Shown here in pieces: positions 34,691 through 46,018 of a DNA stretch of 64,000 nt. How positions within the stretch are numbered: position 1 is the first letter of the stretch; every line of letters begins with the position of its first letter. Origin of the DNA: Ophiura sarsii (lineage: Eukaryota > Echinodermata > Ophiuroidea > Amphilepidida > Ophiuridae); NCBI GenBank assembly GCA_035610835.1, contig CM069455.1, forward strand, positions 52,618,639-52,682,638, written 5' to 3'. A program made the position numbers and the translations under genes. The notes below the pieces were generated by a model, which had not been told where the DNA came from, searched no databases, and saw only the letters and a program-made list of their open reading frames with translations.

Positions 34691-35682
34691 TAATTAATTT
34701 TACACATGCAGCTAATTTTACATCTTGACCTCATATGACCTTTGACCTTGGTATGTGACCTTTGACCTAATTAACATATGAATGTTTCCATGTTGCATCC
34801 GTGACCCAAGTTTGGTTGCAATTGGTCATTGTATGGAAAAATGAACAAGAGACAACAAAAAAAGTGTACTAAATTTTACATCTTGACCTCAGATGACCTT
34901 TGACCTTTCTATGCGACCTTTGACCTCATTAACATATGCGGGTTTCCATGTTGTATCTATGACTGAAGTTTGGTTGCAATTGGTCATTGTATGGAAAAGA
35001 AATGGAAAAATGTAATCAATTTTACATATGCAGCCATTTCTACATTTACATCTTGACCTCAGATGACCTTTGACCTTGGTATGTGACCTTTGACCTCATT
35101 AACATATGAAGGTTTCCATGTTGTATCTATGACCAAAGTTAGGTTTGTATGGAAAAGAAATGGACAAATGTAATCAATTTTACATATGCAGCCACTTTTA
35201 CATATACATCTTGACCTCGGATGACCTTTGACCTTGGTATGTGACCTTTGATCTCATTAACATATGAAGGTTCCCATGTTGCATCTATGACCGAAGTTTG
35301 ATTGCAATTGGACATTGTATGGAAAAGAAATGGAAAAATGTAATCAATTTTACATATGCAGCCATTTCTACATTTACATCTTGACCTCAGATGACCTTTG
35401 TATGTGACCTTTGACCTCATTAACATATGAAGGTTTCCACGTTGTATCTATGACCAAAGTTTGGTTACAATTGGTCATTGTATGGAAAAGAAATGGACAA
35501 ATGTAATCAATTTTACATATGCAGCCACTTTTACATATACATCTTGACCTCGGATGACCTTTGACCTTGGTATGTGACCTTTGACCTCATTAACATATGA
35601 AGGTTCCCATGTTGCATCTGTGACCGAAGTTTGATTGCAATTGGACATTGTATGGAAAAGAAATGGACAAAACAAAAAGTGT
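34691..35682. repeat. Tandem array, about 150-180 bp units, dense DR1 motifs
   Basis: Six head-to-tail units share TACATCTTGACCTC, CATTAACATATG.AGGTT, TTTGGTTGCAATTGG and GTATGGAAAAGAAATGG. Nearly every unit carries two copies of TGACCTTTGACCT. Nine are exact (34736, 34756, 34894, 35074, 35094, 35222, 35405, 35555, 35575) and others differ by one base or are truncated. This 13-mer is the reverse complement of the DR1 nuclear-receptor element bound by HNF4, RXR or COUP-TF type proteins. Binding is not shown. Confidence 0.93.
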
Positions 35683-35689
35683 ATACCAA

Positions 35690-35772
35690 ATTGTTGAAAA
35701 AGTGTATACCAAAAGTGTATACCAAAAGTGTATACCAAATTGTTGACACACACACACCCCCCACACACAGAC
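35690..35772. repeat. Short tandem repeats, 12-bp unit then CA-rich tract
   Basis: Four copies of AAGTGTATACCA, then an ACACAC-rich stretch and a GACAGACTACATACACG phrase. Confidence 0.9.
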
Positions 35773-36077
35773 AGACTACATACACGAAGGATGCTGCCAT
35801 AAGGTCTCTCTCCTACGGACGACCTAAAAAGTAGCAGTCAAAGCGAGCCGATAATCGTGTGTGAAAAAGCATGGAAATGACTCGTGCCTACCACGCAACC
35901 GGGGGTCAACAACGGGGAGAAGAGTAAAGAAAGGAACGGCCAAAACACTAATGACAGGACAGGAACCAAGATGCCCAACAGCTTTGAACGTGAGTATAGA
36001 AACTAACAACTGCTGGTGGTAAATTTGATTTGTTCAGACTAGGGCTAAATAAATTGGCATTGATTCACTGATTACTA
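35773..36077 (+). other. Unassigned, weak exon-like or LINE-like stretch
   Basis: A plus-strand frame of about 40 codons runs into a donor-like AACGTGAGT near 35988-35996. The translated LNVS fits loosely with the start of some RTE-type LINE proteins. Too short to call. Confidence 0.2.
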
Positions 36078-36360
36078 AGGGACGCACCATTAGATTTTCA
36101 GGGGGGGGGGGGGATAGGAAGTTTTTGAAGAAGAAAAAAAATCCCTCTCTATGCAGGCAACAACAACAAAATTCCCCCCTCCCCCACCCCCTGATGAGTA
36201 AAAAACAAACAAAATAAACTTTACCCCACCAACTCAATATAAAAATTGCCGCCTATGGCGGTGCAAACATTTTTTTTAAATCCCCCCTTACGGCGGAAAA
36301 AAAAAAATCCCCCCGAACACAACTTACTACTGCCCCCTGAAAATGTAATGGTGCATCCCT
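36078..36360. mobile_element. MITE with GGGACGCACCATT ends
   Basis: The left end AGGGACGCACCATTAGATTT pairs with the inverted right end (AGGGATGCACCATTACATTT). The interior holds a 13-base G run and C-rich runs next to the ends. No firm target duplication. It abuts the next element directly. Confidence 0.82.
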
Positions 36361-36778
36361 AAAGGAGGGGTCCTGCAAGCACAACATTGAGCATTATTTG
36401 TTAGAAAAATAATTATCGAGCCGATATTGCATAACTATATAGAACAAAACATCATACTAGTCATAAAAACAAATAAAAACTGCCATCTCTCAATATGCAT
36501 TTTTTTAAATTTTCGACGATCAAAAGTCCCGGTGTCGATGACGTCATGGTTATCGGTGCTCAAATTTGTGCATTTGCATTTGTATAACTGTGACTTCATC
36601 CACACCGGGACTTTCGATCGCCGCAAATTTTAAAAATTGTATGTTGAGAGATGGCGGTATTTATTCGTTTTTGTCATTAGTGTGGTGTTTTGTTCTATAT
36701 AATTACAAACGTTGAGCTCGATAGTTATTTTTCTAACATGTAATGCACAATGTTGTGCTTGCGGGACCCCTACTTTAA
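36361..36778. mobile_element. Long-inverted-repeat element, family 4 short form
   Basis: Two arms of about 185 bp are inverted copies almost to the centre, so the whole 418 bp can fold back. The right edge is TTAA; the left TTAA is mutated. A perfect cAMP-response palindrome, TGACGTCA, lies in the left arm at 36538-36545. The two ends of the 3.4-kb element at 55669-59075 match its arms. Confidence 0.92.
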
Positions 36779-37204
36779 AAAAAAATTAAAAATATACATT
36801 CCATACAATAGCACGCTTCAATGACTTTTCTGGAGACGATATTTATCGAGTTTAAAAACATGTTTTGTAAACGTCTTGTCAAAATAGATAGACCTGCGTT
36901 TACATGAGTTTAATTAGCCACGGTATTAGGCTAATACCGTGTTTAGTATGACAATACAGCCCTATGTTTTTCCGAAAAGACTGCTGTATGTAGACAGTCT
37001 TGGTGTACTTCAATTCATTTGCGAGTATTCTAGATAATAATAAAGACATCATTCATATTGTAAATGTTCAACATCGCTGAATCCAATAAAAGTTTCATTA
37101 ACAAGTGCTACGCTTCATTTGTCAAATGGGAGACATAATTACACATCACCATTTCAACCTCAAAGTGCCAATCAGTTTTATGTTTCAATGCTATGCATGT
37201 TTCA
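36779..37204. other. Unassigned sequence
   Basis: A small inverted pair CACGGTATTAG/CTAATACCGTG occurs at 36918-36941. No gene seen. Confidence 0.5.
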
Positions 37205-37469
37205 TTAACCCTAACCCTACCATATACCACAATACCAAAACTGCGCAAGTTGGTACCACTTGGAGTGGAAGTTTTTTCGATGAAAAAATGGACCCAGTCC
37301 ATATTCCTGCGCCAAGTAGCCTTGACACCCGTGGTGTAGAGGGGAATTGCAAGCTGCTGGAGGTCTGTGGTTCAAATCCTGGGGCGATCAGGGGCTATTT
37401 TGTCGAATTTCCCTATTGAAAAAAAACCAATCTGAAAAAAGTGGGGGTGGGGGGTAGAGTTAGGGTTAA
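37205..37469 (+). mobile_element. TTAA element with telomere-like ends and tRNA-like core (family 5)
   Basis: The left end TTAACCCTAACCCTACC is repeated inverted at the right with one mismatch in 17. The interior has a tRNA-like stretch with TGGTGTAGAGGG (A-box-like) and GGTTCAAATCC (B box) near 37332-37380. It shares TTTTTTCGATGAAA and the terminal layout with a second copy at 61473-61746. TTAACCCTA ends resemble piggyBac termini. 265 bp. Confidence 0.82.
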
Positions 37470-38655
37470 AATGGCCTGATGCCAGTATGAAAAACTTGAT
37501 GAAAAACAAGGACTTTTGGTACAAAATGTGCTGAAATTAAGAAAACCCCACAGATATTGCAAATAAGAAAAGCCTAGATTCAGGCAAAGTTCCAAAAGTG
37601 GCGTCTGTGCGTGGTAAGCATACATAAATCGACATGTATCACCCTGTATCTTTCATTAACACATACCACGCTCGAGTTAATCCATAACTGTTTTGATATC
37701 ATGTGTAATGCACAGCTCTATCACGTCTACCGGTGATACAGACGGATATTGTATCATGTTTTGCCAAAGACTAGGGGGTAATGACCGCCTTCAACACTGT
37801 AACAATATTTCATTATTACCGCTGCATGTGGTTGTATAGGTTTATTGGAATGCTTTGTTTGATGTTCACACATCCCTTCACAGCTAGCACAGGGTATATT
37901 CATATTGTTTTTTCATATTTGATTTTATTGTTTATAGTTTTTTAGTATTTTCTATCTTCAGAAGATGGGGGGGGGGGGGGGCACTCATGTATATAAGTTG
38001 TAATCATCTGTGTGAATCCAATTTTGAAAACTACCCTGAATGCGTACTCTCAAAGAAGTAAAAAGTGACCCTTAACAAGGATTATAGATTGACAAAACAT
38101 AGTAAAGGATCCTCAAGACAAAGTTTAGAATGAAAAAACGTATGAAGTAATTGTGTGATTCAGTTTTGTTAGTAAATTTGTCTTGTAGGCCTAACCATTT
38201 GCGGCTATTTTTACAATGATGACATCGTGACTATCGGCCCAAGCAACCCTTAGCACGAATTCAGGTTGAAAAGACACCCTTATTCTATGAAATTGACAAT
38301 TTTGAAAACCTTAGCACGGGCCTGCGTTGTGATAAAAAACGAGAGCATCAATGATGCAGAAGCTCACTACAAGTTGCGAATTTGTGAAGATTCTGATTCA
38401 TAAAACATGTCTATAATATAGAAACCACTATAATCTGTCCAGCATATGACAAATGATGTAAAGCTCAAATCCATATTATACCTTACATGAAACAAGAATT
38501 AGATATAGACCCTACATGTTCATATATATTATGCATTCACAGTGTAAGCAAATTTGCCCTTCTACATATGCTTCGGTTGAGATTACATAAAATAAAGGTA
38601 ATTGTGTCATTTTGGACTGAACATACTATAATAGTGGCATATTTGTTTTATGCTG
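37470..38655. other. Unassigned, with poly-G tract
   Basis: A 15-base G run at 37967-37981 precedes a CACTCATGTATATAAG phrase. A CCTTAGCACG phrase occurs twice near 38250 and 38310. No gene recognised. Confidence 0.4.
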
Positions 38656-38705
38656 TGCAAAAGGGCCTGTATCCCGATTTAATTCTGGATACAGGCCCTT
38701 TTGCA
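38656..38705. other. Strong 19-bp hairpin
   Basis: TGCAAAAGGGCCTGTATCC and its exact complement surround a 12-base loop. GCCCTTTTGCA occurs again at 38840-38850, suggesting a larger remnant. A bacterial-type terminator is not implied in this eukaryotic context. Confidence 0.95.
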
Positions 38706-38864
38706 ACAAAACAACAATTTCAATGGCTGTTTACAATGAGATGTAGGTCTTTTTGGAAAAAAATGACTGTTTCTTTGAAACATGATTTTTCCTTATACAT
38801 TTCTATATCAAACTCATTTTTGTAAAAAATGCACCATAGCCCTTTTGCACAAAGCTCTTCAAAT

Positions 38865-39535
38865 ATAAAAAATTTAAAATTTAAAAATTTAAAAAAATTT
38901 AAAAAAAAATTAAAAGTTAAAAAAAAATATATAAAAAAAATAACATAAATAAAAATAAAAAAAATAAAAAAAAAAAAAAAAATAATAAAAAAAAAATAAT
39001 AAAAAAAAAAATAATAAAAAAAAAAAAAAAAAAAAAAAATTAAATAAAAATAATAAAAAAAAAAAAATAACATAAATAAAATTTTAAAAAAGAAATAAAA
39101 TGAAAATAAAAATAAAAATAATAAAATGAAATAAAATGAAATAAAAATGAAAATGAACATAAAAATTAAAATTAAAAATTAAAAATTAAAAATTAAAAAT
39201 TAAAAATTAAAAATTAAAAATTTAAAATTTAAAATTTAAAATTTAAAATTTAAAATTTAAAATTTAAAATTTAAAATTTAAAATTTAAATTAAAATTAAA
39301 ATTAAAATTAAAATTAAAAATTAAAAATTAAAAATTAAAAATTAAAAATTAAAAAATTAAAAATTAAAAATTAAAAATTAAAAATTAAAAATTAAAAATT
39401 AAATTTAAAATTAAAATTAAAAAATATAACAAATAAAATAAATAAATAAATTAACATAGTAAATAAAATTGAAAAAAAGAAATCAAATAAAAAAATAAAA
39501 AATATAAATTAAATTATTATTAATATATTAAATAA
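38865..39535. repeat. A/T-only low-complexity tract, about 670 bp
   Basis: Almost pure A and T, with the A-rich strand on top. Blocks of distinct short periods follow one another: AAAATT-type heptamers with AAAAATT, then AAATTTA, then hexamer AAATTA, then heptamer again. A phenylalanine-rich minus-strand frame here is an artefact. Confidence 0.97.
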
Positions 39536-39649
39536 TAATTCGCAGAGAAAAAAAAAAATATTTGTACACTTTTACCGCCATTAATGTTAAACTAAATGAA
39601 TAATATAATTTATGAAAAATTTTATAGGAAAAAACAAGAAAAGTTAACG

Positions 39650-39735
39650 CTCCGGGCTGGGCGCGAACTCCCGCGAACGCTTTCATAACGATTCCTAGTC
39701 GGACGCCCTAACGATTAGGCCATCGATACGGGCTT
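39650..39735 (-). other. tRNA-like sequence, degenerate
   Basis: Read on the minus strand: an A-box-like ATGGCCTAATCGTTAGGGCG and a B-box-like GAGTTCGCGCCC, spaced as in a tRNA. The acceptor and T stems pair poorly. It is GC-rich in an AT-rich setting. A tRNA pseudogene or SINE head. Confidence 0.5.
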
Positions 39736-41617
39736 GAATATTGATGTGTCAATTTATTAATATACCAAACAGAAGAGCTGTCGCGTGATTGGTCCAATCT
39801 TCCGACTCTGCTACTGACGCTAAATACAATTCTAAATACCTGTCCCGGTAGCTTGGGTCATCGCGGACCAATCGGATTCGTTGAATCAGAAATGATCAAT
39901 ATTCATGACATACGATGCATAGTTAATTAAATGTTACCATATATGGCAAGGTGACGATACCAAATTTATATAGTAGGTAGGTCAGTGCGTAGTGTCGAAA
40001 ATCTAATGATGGAAAATACGATGTATTTGGATGATAAACCACCACTTTAGGACACAGTTTGCCTCAATAAAAGTATGATTTTTGTACTTTCTCATTAATA
40101 AAGTTGATTTTGTTTAACCGAGTCCGAGGGTTAAAGTATACATATTATTTTTTTACTTTAAAACATAACCTGGCGTTTAATAGTACAATCTAAATCCTTC
40201 GTCCACAAGTTTTATGAATGGCCGACGATACCAAACTGGTGGGGGTAATACAAAATATTACGGCGCGATAAAGCGCGCAAATTCAGCATTTTGGCAAGGC
40301 AATAGTCGCAAGTTTTACTCATTTTCGCGAGTTTCTAACAGCACCTCATGATGAAAAGCCTTTGAAAACATCAATTTCCATTAATTTTGGCCGCTGAAAT
40401 CGGAGATATAGTTTGAAGAATATATACAGAAGCGATTAACATCAATTAACGAAAAACAACCTCCCCATTTTTCACTTTGACGGCTGTATTTTTATTTTAC
40501 GCTGATTTCGTATCATGAATAATAATGATCTCTAGTAGTTTAACCAATCACAATAAGACAATCACGCTTGCACATCATGATACATGCGTGTCATGTGTTA
40601 ATCAACTTTCTATTATAGCGTTTTACATGCATTTTCAATACAAATTTGACAACAAAGAAAATAACGCAAAATTGCCTGTTTTGTCGAATGGCAATCAAGC
40701 CCATTTTATAACACATTTATGCGATCATATTGTTTCACTATCTCAAGTACATTTCCCGACAAATACCACTTGGGTGACCAAGATAAAACCATATTTCATA
40801 GTCGCACTTTCCCCTTGACCTTTACCGTGACCTTTCGCATCGAGTCGCTTTAGCTTACTTGTAGTAAGCTAAAAAAGCACCCTTAATCTGCGTTTTCGTT
40901 CGCACTGATAATTACAACATTATACCTGCCTGCCCCCCCCCCCCCCCATGCCAAGTACACAGTTTAAAATCATGTGAGGTGTCCAGTTTTCCCTATCTAC
41001 ACCAAGTCCCCCATTGAAGGCTAAATTCTAATTATAAATCTATACAAGTCTGGTCTTGGTTGGGGTGCATATGAATGTTTATTAGCGCAATAACTGTCAG
41101 GTACATACTGTGTTATCTTCTGAAGATAGCACAGATTAACGCAATTCTCACCATGATTGGTGCAGCAAATTGAAGCATGCCCTCTGTCTGTTTATCTAAC
41201 AAGATAACTCTATGACCATAATTATTATTTGCCTTGATAGATTGTTTATTTCACACATAGAGGGCAGTGTACAAGATGGTATCGTTTGAGAAAATCTTTG
41301 ATTGTTGACATGTATTTTCCCTAAATCTTACACAAAACTATAAAACTTGGCAACAATCTATCTCCACAGACAGATACAAGAGTAAGCCCTCTGATTCTTG
41401 AAACCATAACTATTCTTGACAATGAGGGCCTCCTAACAAAAAATATCATAGCAAACTTACAATGGCAGTTGTGATTTTTCAGTCTGGTAGTCCTGATCCA
41501 TAAGGTGACACATAAACACCTGGTGTACTAAGCCTGACAGACGCATTTTTAGGATTTATGTATCTATGTACAAAAGGAATCGGCTCTGGTCTATGCATTT
41601 ACGTTTGATGTTGTGCC
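39736..41617. other. Unassigned, with small hairpins and poly-C tract
   Basis: A 10-bp hairpin TTAGCTTACT/AGTAAGCTAA lies near 40850-40872, a 15-base C run at 40933-40947, and a hairpin CTGTGTTATCTTC/GAAGATAGCACAG at 41108-41134. No gene recognised. Confidence 0.45.
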
Positions 41618-41800
41618 TTAAAGGCATATTATGTGATCTTTTCCAGGGGTGGCGCCCTCTATCCATGATTTTATTTTAGAAAGTAGATTTTCTAGCAAAT
41701 TTACATTTCTGATCATAAATCATAAATATGTCCTAGTAACAGAGCAATATGATTCCTAATTACTTAAAAATCATGGTTTTTAGGGGTTAAAAATATCTTC
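41618..41800. mobile_element. Family 6 element, left arm only
   Basis: Starts TTAAAGGCATATTATGTGAT and follows the left arm of the foldback element at 5539 (TTTACATTTCTGATCATAAA, CCTAATTACTTAAAAATCAT). No right arm nearby. Confidence 0.85.
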
Positions 41801-42650
41801 ACTCTATTTCGTTTGTTGTTTTTTCGTCGTCTGAGCCCTATTTATTTTAAGCACTGAATATTAAACTTTCCATTAGTACATAATGAAATACTTACCTATT
41901 TTGAAAACCAATCCAAAGTGACGGACATTCAATATGTGGATAAAAAGAAAAGAAAAAGAGAAACATGATTGATTAGTCGTTAGAACTCCAGTATTGTCAG
42001 ATTTGTTATGAAGAACCTTTGCTTTTGATCCAATTTTCTCAAAATGGGGACAATTAAGTTTCAAAGTTGAAATACTTACGACGAAGGCTAAGGCTAACTT
42101 GTGATAGCTTTCTCATAGGTAACACCCACTTTCCTTCTAAATTCACAATTTTTGGAATGACTCGATCATTTTCAATTTTTTCCAAATTTGATTTTAAGTT
42201 TATATGTATACAAAACACATTGGAGAAAGTAAAGTATAAGTGTTTCGATTTTATTTGCAGAAAAAGTAACTTACCCCGTAATAAATGTACTTACATGTAT
42301 AACTCTAAACTATAGCGCCAACTTAAATTATATAAAGTTATAAAATCATTAAATCATGAAGTAATTTCTTTTCTCCTCCTTGATTTGAGATTGTTTGCGA
42401 GGCTGAGTGAAGAAAATATTAATGCAAAAATGAAAATCATACTTTGTATTGGTTTTTGACACATAGCTTTGCTAAATATGCAGTCAATCTTCATAAGTGC
42501 ATTATCTCAAATTAAAGAGGCGAAATGTCTATCCAATTTTATGATTTAATATTTCTATGTAGGCGCTATAATTTTTTATATAGTTATGGCGTTATGAACA
42601 TAATTATTACCTTTTTTGAGGATTGTACATAAACAGGCACAAGTTGATTG
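41801..42650. other. Unassigned AT-rich sequence
   Basis: Nothing recognised; short frames on both strands have no motif. Confidence 0.45.
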
Positions 42651-42892
42651 TTAACACTTTCCACGCGGCTATAATAGTTTTACCATTTCAAAACAGATTT
42701 TTCGGATAACTTTCCCAACTTTCAAAGCCTATCTCAAGAATTACTGACCCAATACTAGGAATGTTTGTACTTATTTTAATGCAAATCTCATGGTGATTCC
42801 AAATATAGTGATAAGATTCAATAATTTTGACATTTTTTAATCATTTTGTGGAATATTGGAATGTCGTTTGCCTGCCACATGGAAAGTGTTCA
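42651..42892. mobile_element. TTAA MITE, family 2
   Basis: Starts TTAACACTTTCCACGCGGC and ends CCACATGGAAAGTGTT, with the outer right TTAA mutated. Aligns with copies at 7340, 23218 and 55082. Confidence 0.9.
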
Positions 42893-43664
42893 GAAATAGA
42901 GGTATTTTACCAGTTAGCAGGTGGTATGTGTACTTTCAATTCAACATTAACACATTAGAAAATTGAGAAGCAGAACTGTATGACTTATGATATTGTCAAA
43001 GATCCAGAAGCAATTAACAATGTTTGCATCATGTAGCTATCACAATATGGACAGATAATCTATCACAGAGCGGATCCTTATAATCATCAGATGCGTATTG
43101 TAATTATAACATGAATGTATATGCATAGGAAGTCACATTCATTGCTACTTCTACAACAGGAATTGTTGAATGTTTAATGTTGAAGCATTGTGGGGAAAAG
43201 CACCTGCTATTGCGGGTGGATGGCCTCTCGGCCGGCAGACAGGTGCCTCTTCTTTGGTTTTTTCGAATACTAAAAAACAATTTTCAAGTAGATTGAAATC
43301 TACAGGATAGGTTTGGTAATTGATAATAACTTTGGTGCAACAGGTTGTTTTTACATCTCGCCTTCGGGCAGAGTTAAACATTTTCTGTTTAGGCCAAGAG
43401 AAAAAGGCCTGTCCAACCGGCGGAAACCTGGGTTTTTTTTATGAGAGCTTTTCTTATTTTTTTATTTTGAAAATAAAAAATAAAGTGAGAGAGAAAAAGC
43501 CTCTTCTATATGTGCACAACCAACCTGGTCTTTTTATGAGAGATTTTTTTCTTTTTGAATTTTGATGACAATGACATTTTTTTTGAAAATGTCAAGATTT
43601 TTTTAAAGATATCAAAATTGTGTGAAGAGAAAAAACCACATGCCTGGCTACCTGACTAATTGCA
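42893..43664. other. Unassigned sequence
   Basis: No gene recognised. A short GC-rich patch lies near 43200-43250. Confidence 0.45.
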
Positions 43665-44680
43665 GGGCTTGTGATATTTTAAGTTTCAATCCACTATATG
43701 GCATATGGCCCATCATCTCAAATTACTTCTATCAATGCCAAGGGAACTGTTAGAAAGACATTGACATACGTGCAAACCTGAGGGGGACTTGCCGCTAACA
43801 TTACATGCAATTTCATCTCTCACATATCATCGAATTTCTTACTATACACGCAATCTCATGTCCGAACGATGACAGCAAAATTGTTAACTTTATTTGTTGG
43901 GAGTGGCTCTTTTTACTTTATTCTTTTCTTCCATCTTTTCTTACTTCCATTTCATTCAGCCAGAGGCTTTTTAAGTCTGGCCCGAGCATTTTGCTTGAGT
44001 CTGGTCCCTTCAGGACCCAAGCGTGTGCCCGTACTAGGACCCAAGCGTGTGCCCGTACGGACCGACCGTGTAAACGAGCAAACAAACAAACAAACAAACA
44101 AAGAAGAAGAAAAAAACACCTATTCTTGTTCAACTAGTGTTGCCAAATAATTGGGTATGTTTTGCACCCAAAATTGACATTCAGGTGGCTTTTAGTTACA
44201 TCATGTACATAGGGCTTGTCTGTCACCCTCGTAGGCAGTACTGCCCAACACTGTGCAGCATTATACTGTTATAAGTTACATTTTTGACTATTTTAAGTTT
44301 TCAATCCACTATATGGCATAAGGCATATAAGGCACAATCAGAATTGTATATTTTCTGCCCATCATCTCAAATTACCTCTGGTAATGTCAATGCCAAGGGA
44401 ACTGCTAGACAGACATCTACATACGTGCAAACCTGAGGGGGACTTGCCGCGAGCATTACATGCAATTTCATCTCTCACATATCATCGAATTTCTTACGAT
44501 ACACGTAAATTAGGTTCACAGAAAACGACCTATTCTTGTTCAACTAGTGTTGCCAAATACAGTTAAATTGTGTATGTTTTGCACCCAAAATTGACATTCA
44601 GGTGGCTTTAAGTCAAATATGGCTTGTCTGCCATCCTCTTGGACTGAACTAATACAGCACTACCTTTATAGATACAAACA
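43665..44680. repeat. Tandem duplication, two copies, one with an insertion
   Basis: 43665-44283 and 44284-44680 align, sharing TCAATCCACTATATGGCATA, CGTGCAAACCTGAGGGGGAC, TTGCCGC and CTATTCTTGTTCAACTAGTG. The first copy carries about 250 extra bases (about 43852-44105), with a 23-24 bp duplication of AGGACCCAAGCGTGTGCCCG and a CAAA microsatellite that looks like a retroelement tail. Confidence 0.9.
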
Positions 44681-44682
44681 AA

Positions 44683-44892
44683 GCTGGAGGAATATAACCC
44701 AAAATACCTCTAGCAAAATTCAATTTTATTATTTTCACCAGATTGAAGTGTTGTTTTGGGACCAAAACATTGCATTTCTGTAGCAGTCAGCTTCCTAGGC
44801 AACCACCATACCATATTGTTACGAGTAACTACGAGCAAAGCCAGAGGCATATGAACCAAACTAGCCCTAGCGGAATTCAATTCATTATTGTC
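44683..44892. repeat. Diverged direct repeat, about 150 bp spacing
   Basis: A phrase with CAAAGC..GAGG.ATAT, CCTCTAGC or CCCTAGC and ATTCAATT..ATTATT occurs at 44683 and 44833. Confidence 0.65.
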
Positions 44893-46016
44893 ACTTTTTT
44901 TCAGCGGATATCAATATAGTGAGGACATTGACCGATGGAGGTGATAATTTGAAGTACTGTATTGATGTTCATATTATGTACTTGTCATACAGATGCAGTT
45001 GATAAGGAATATCATCATGTTAGGCACAAGAAAAGTTTGTTTCAAAAGACCGCGCATGTAGCTTTTAAATTTTGTATTTCAGCGCACAGCTTCTTCCTTT
45101 TTTTCCCCTGAATTTTTTTAAATGATGCTTCTTCAAATTGTAATTTCATATTGTGAGGTACCATGTCAGCTTCATGTCCTTGCTCACAAGAACAAAATTG
45201 CCACATACAAATAGAAGTTATAAATACAGTTCAACAAAATGTGATTTGTTTCTACTATGGAAGTGTTAAAATACATATTTCATAGAGACCGTCTCTGTTT
45301 TTAAAAAAAGATACCACATTTCGCATATCATTTTTTACTAAAAAAAATGAATCAAAATTAAAAAAAACGCATTTAACATAGCCATAGCCTTTTTTCACGT
45401 TTCTTTTGGGCTCAAGTTGATTTAGGTATGACACGTTTGGACAAAGCAAGTTAATTTGGGTATGACACATTTGGACAAAGAACCATCAGGAGCATTTTTT
45501 ATTTTGGTGAATTTACAAGCGGGGACGAATCCCCATTTAATGGAACATTATTAGATAGACCAAAGACCTTGTCATACGTTTGTATATCAAAATGTGCATA
45601 TAAAATCAAAAACATCAATCTAAATTTTAAAAATCCAATTTAAATCAAATATATCGCTGACAGTGTGCAATATATACTATGCAATTCCAAATATTGTGTA
45701 GCATTTCATCACATCTGTATGCAATATAATTGAGAAATTGAATAGCAATTCTTCAAAATTGTGTAGCATTTCGCTATGGGTACCGGATGTATTGCACACT
45801 GATCGCCGACCCTAAACGTCCATGCAATACAACTGGTGCACATAATAAGAGGTGAAAGTGAATGGACACTTGAGACTGATTCAATTTTGCAACCATACGC
45901 GCTGGTTAAGTACATGAAAATGTTATCATGATCGATTAATACAATGGTTGGATGGTTTAGGATAGCCATTTGCATGAGGATAGTACTCCTGGTGCAGAAG
46001 TCATGTAGTGTACAAA
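44893..46016. other. Unassigned, with 34-bp tandem duplication
   Basis: Two copies of a 34-bp unit (CAAGTT.ATTT.GGTATGACAC) lie at 45412-45479. No gene seen. Confidence 0.5.
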
Positions 46017-46018
46017 TA

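Noticed and set aside
35860..36010. RTE-type LINE 5' coding fragment
   Set aside because: Only a four-residue phrase fits, in a short frame that then diverges; not enough to call.
37205..37221. Telomeric repeat tract
   Set aside because: Only two CCCTAA units are present, and they form one arm of an inverted pair with 37453-37469.
38656..38705. Intrinsic transcription terminator
   Set aside because: It has hairpin form, but the window is eukaryotic nuclear DNA, where such a signal is not used for Pol II, and no gene ends here.
38720..39160. 146-codon phenylalanine-rich frame on the minus strand
   Set aside because: It is the complement of an A/T-only tract and has no protein character.
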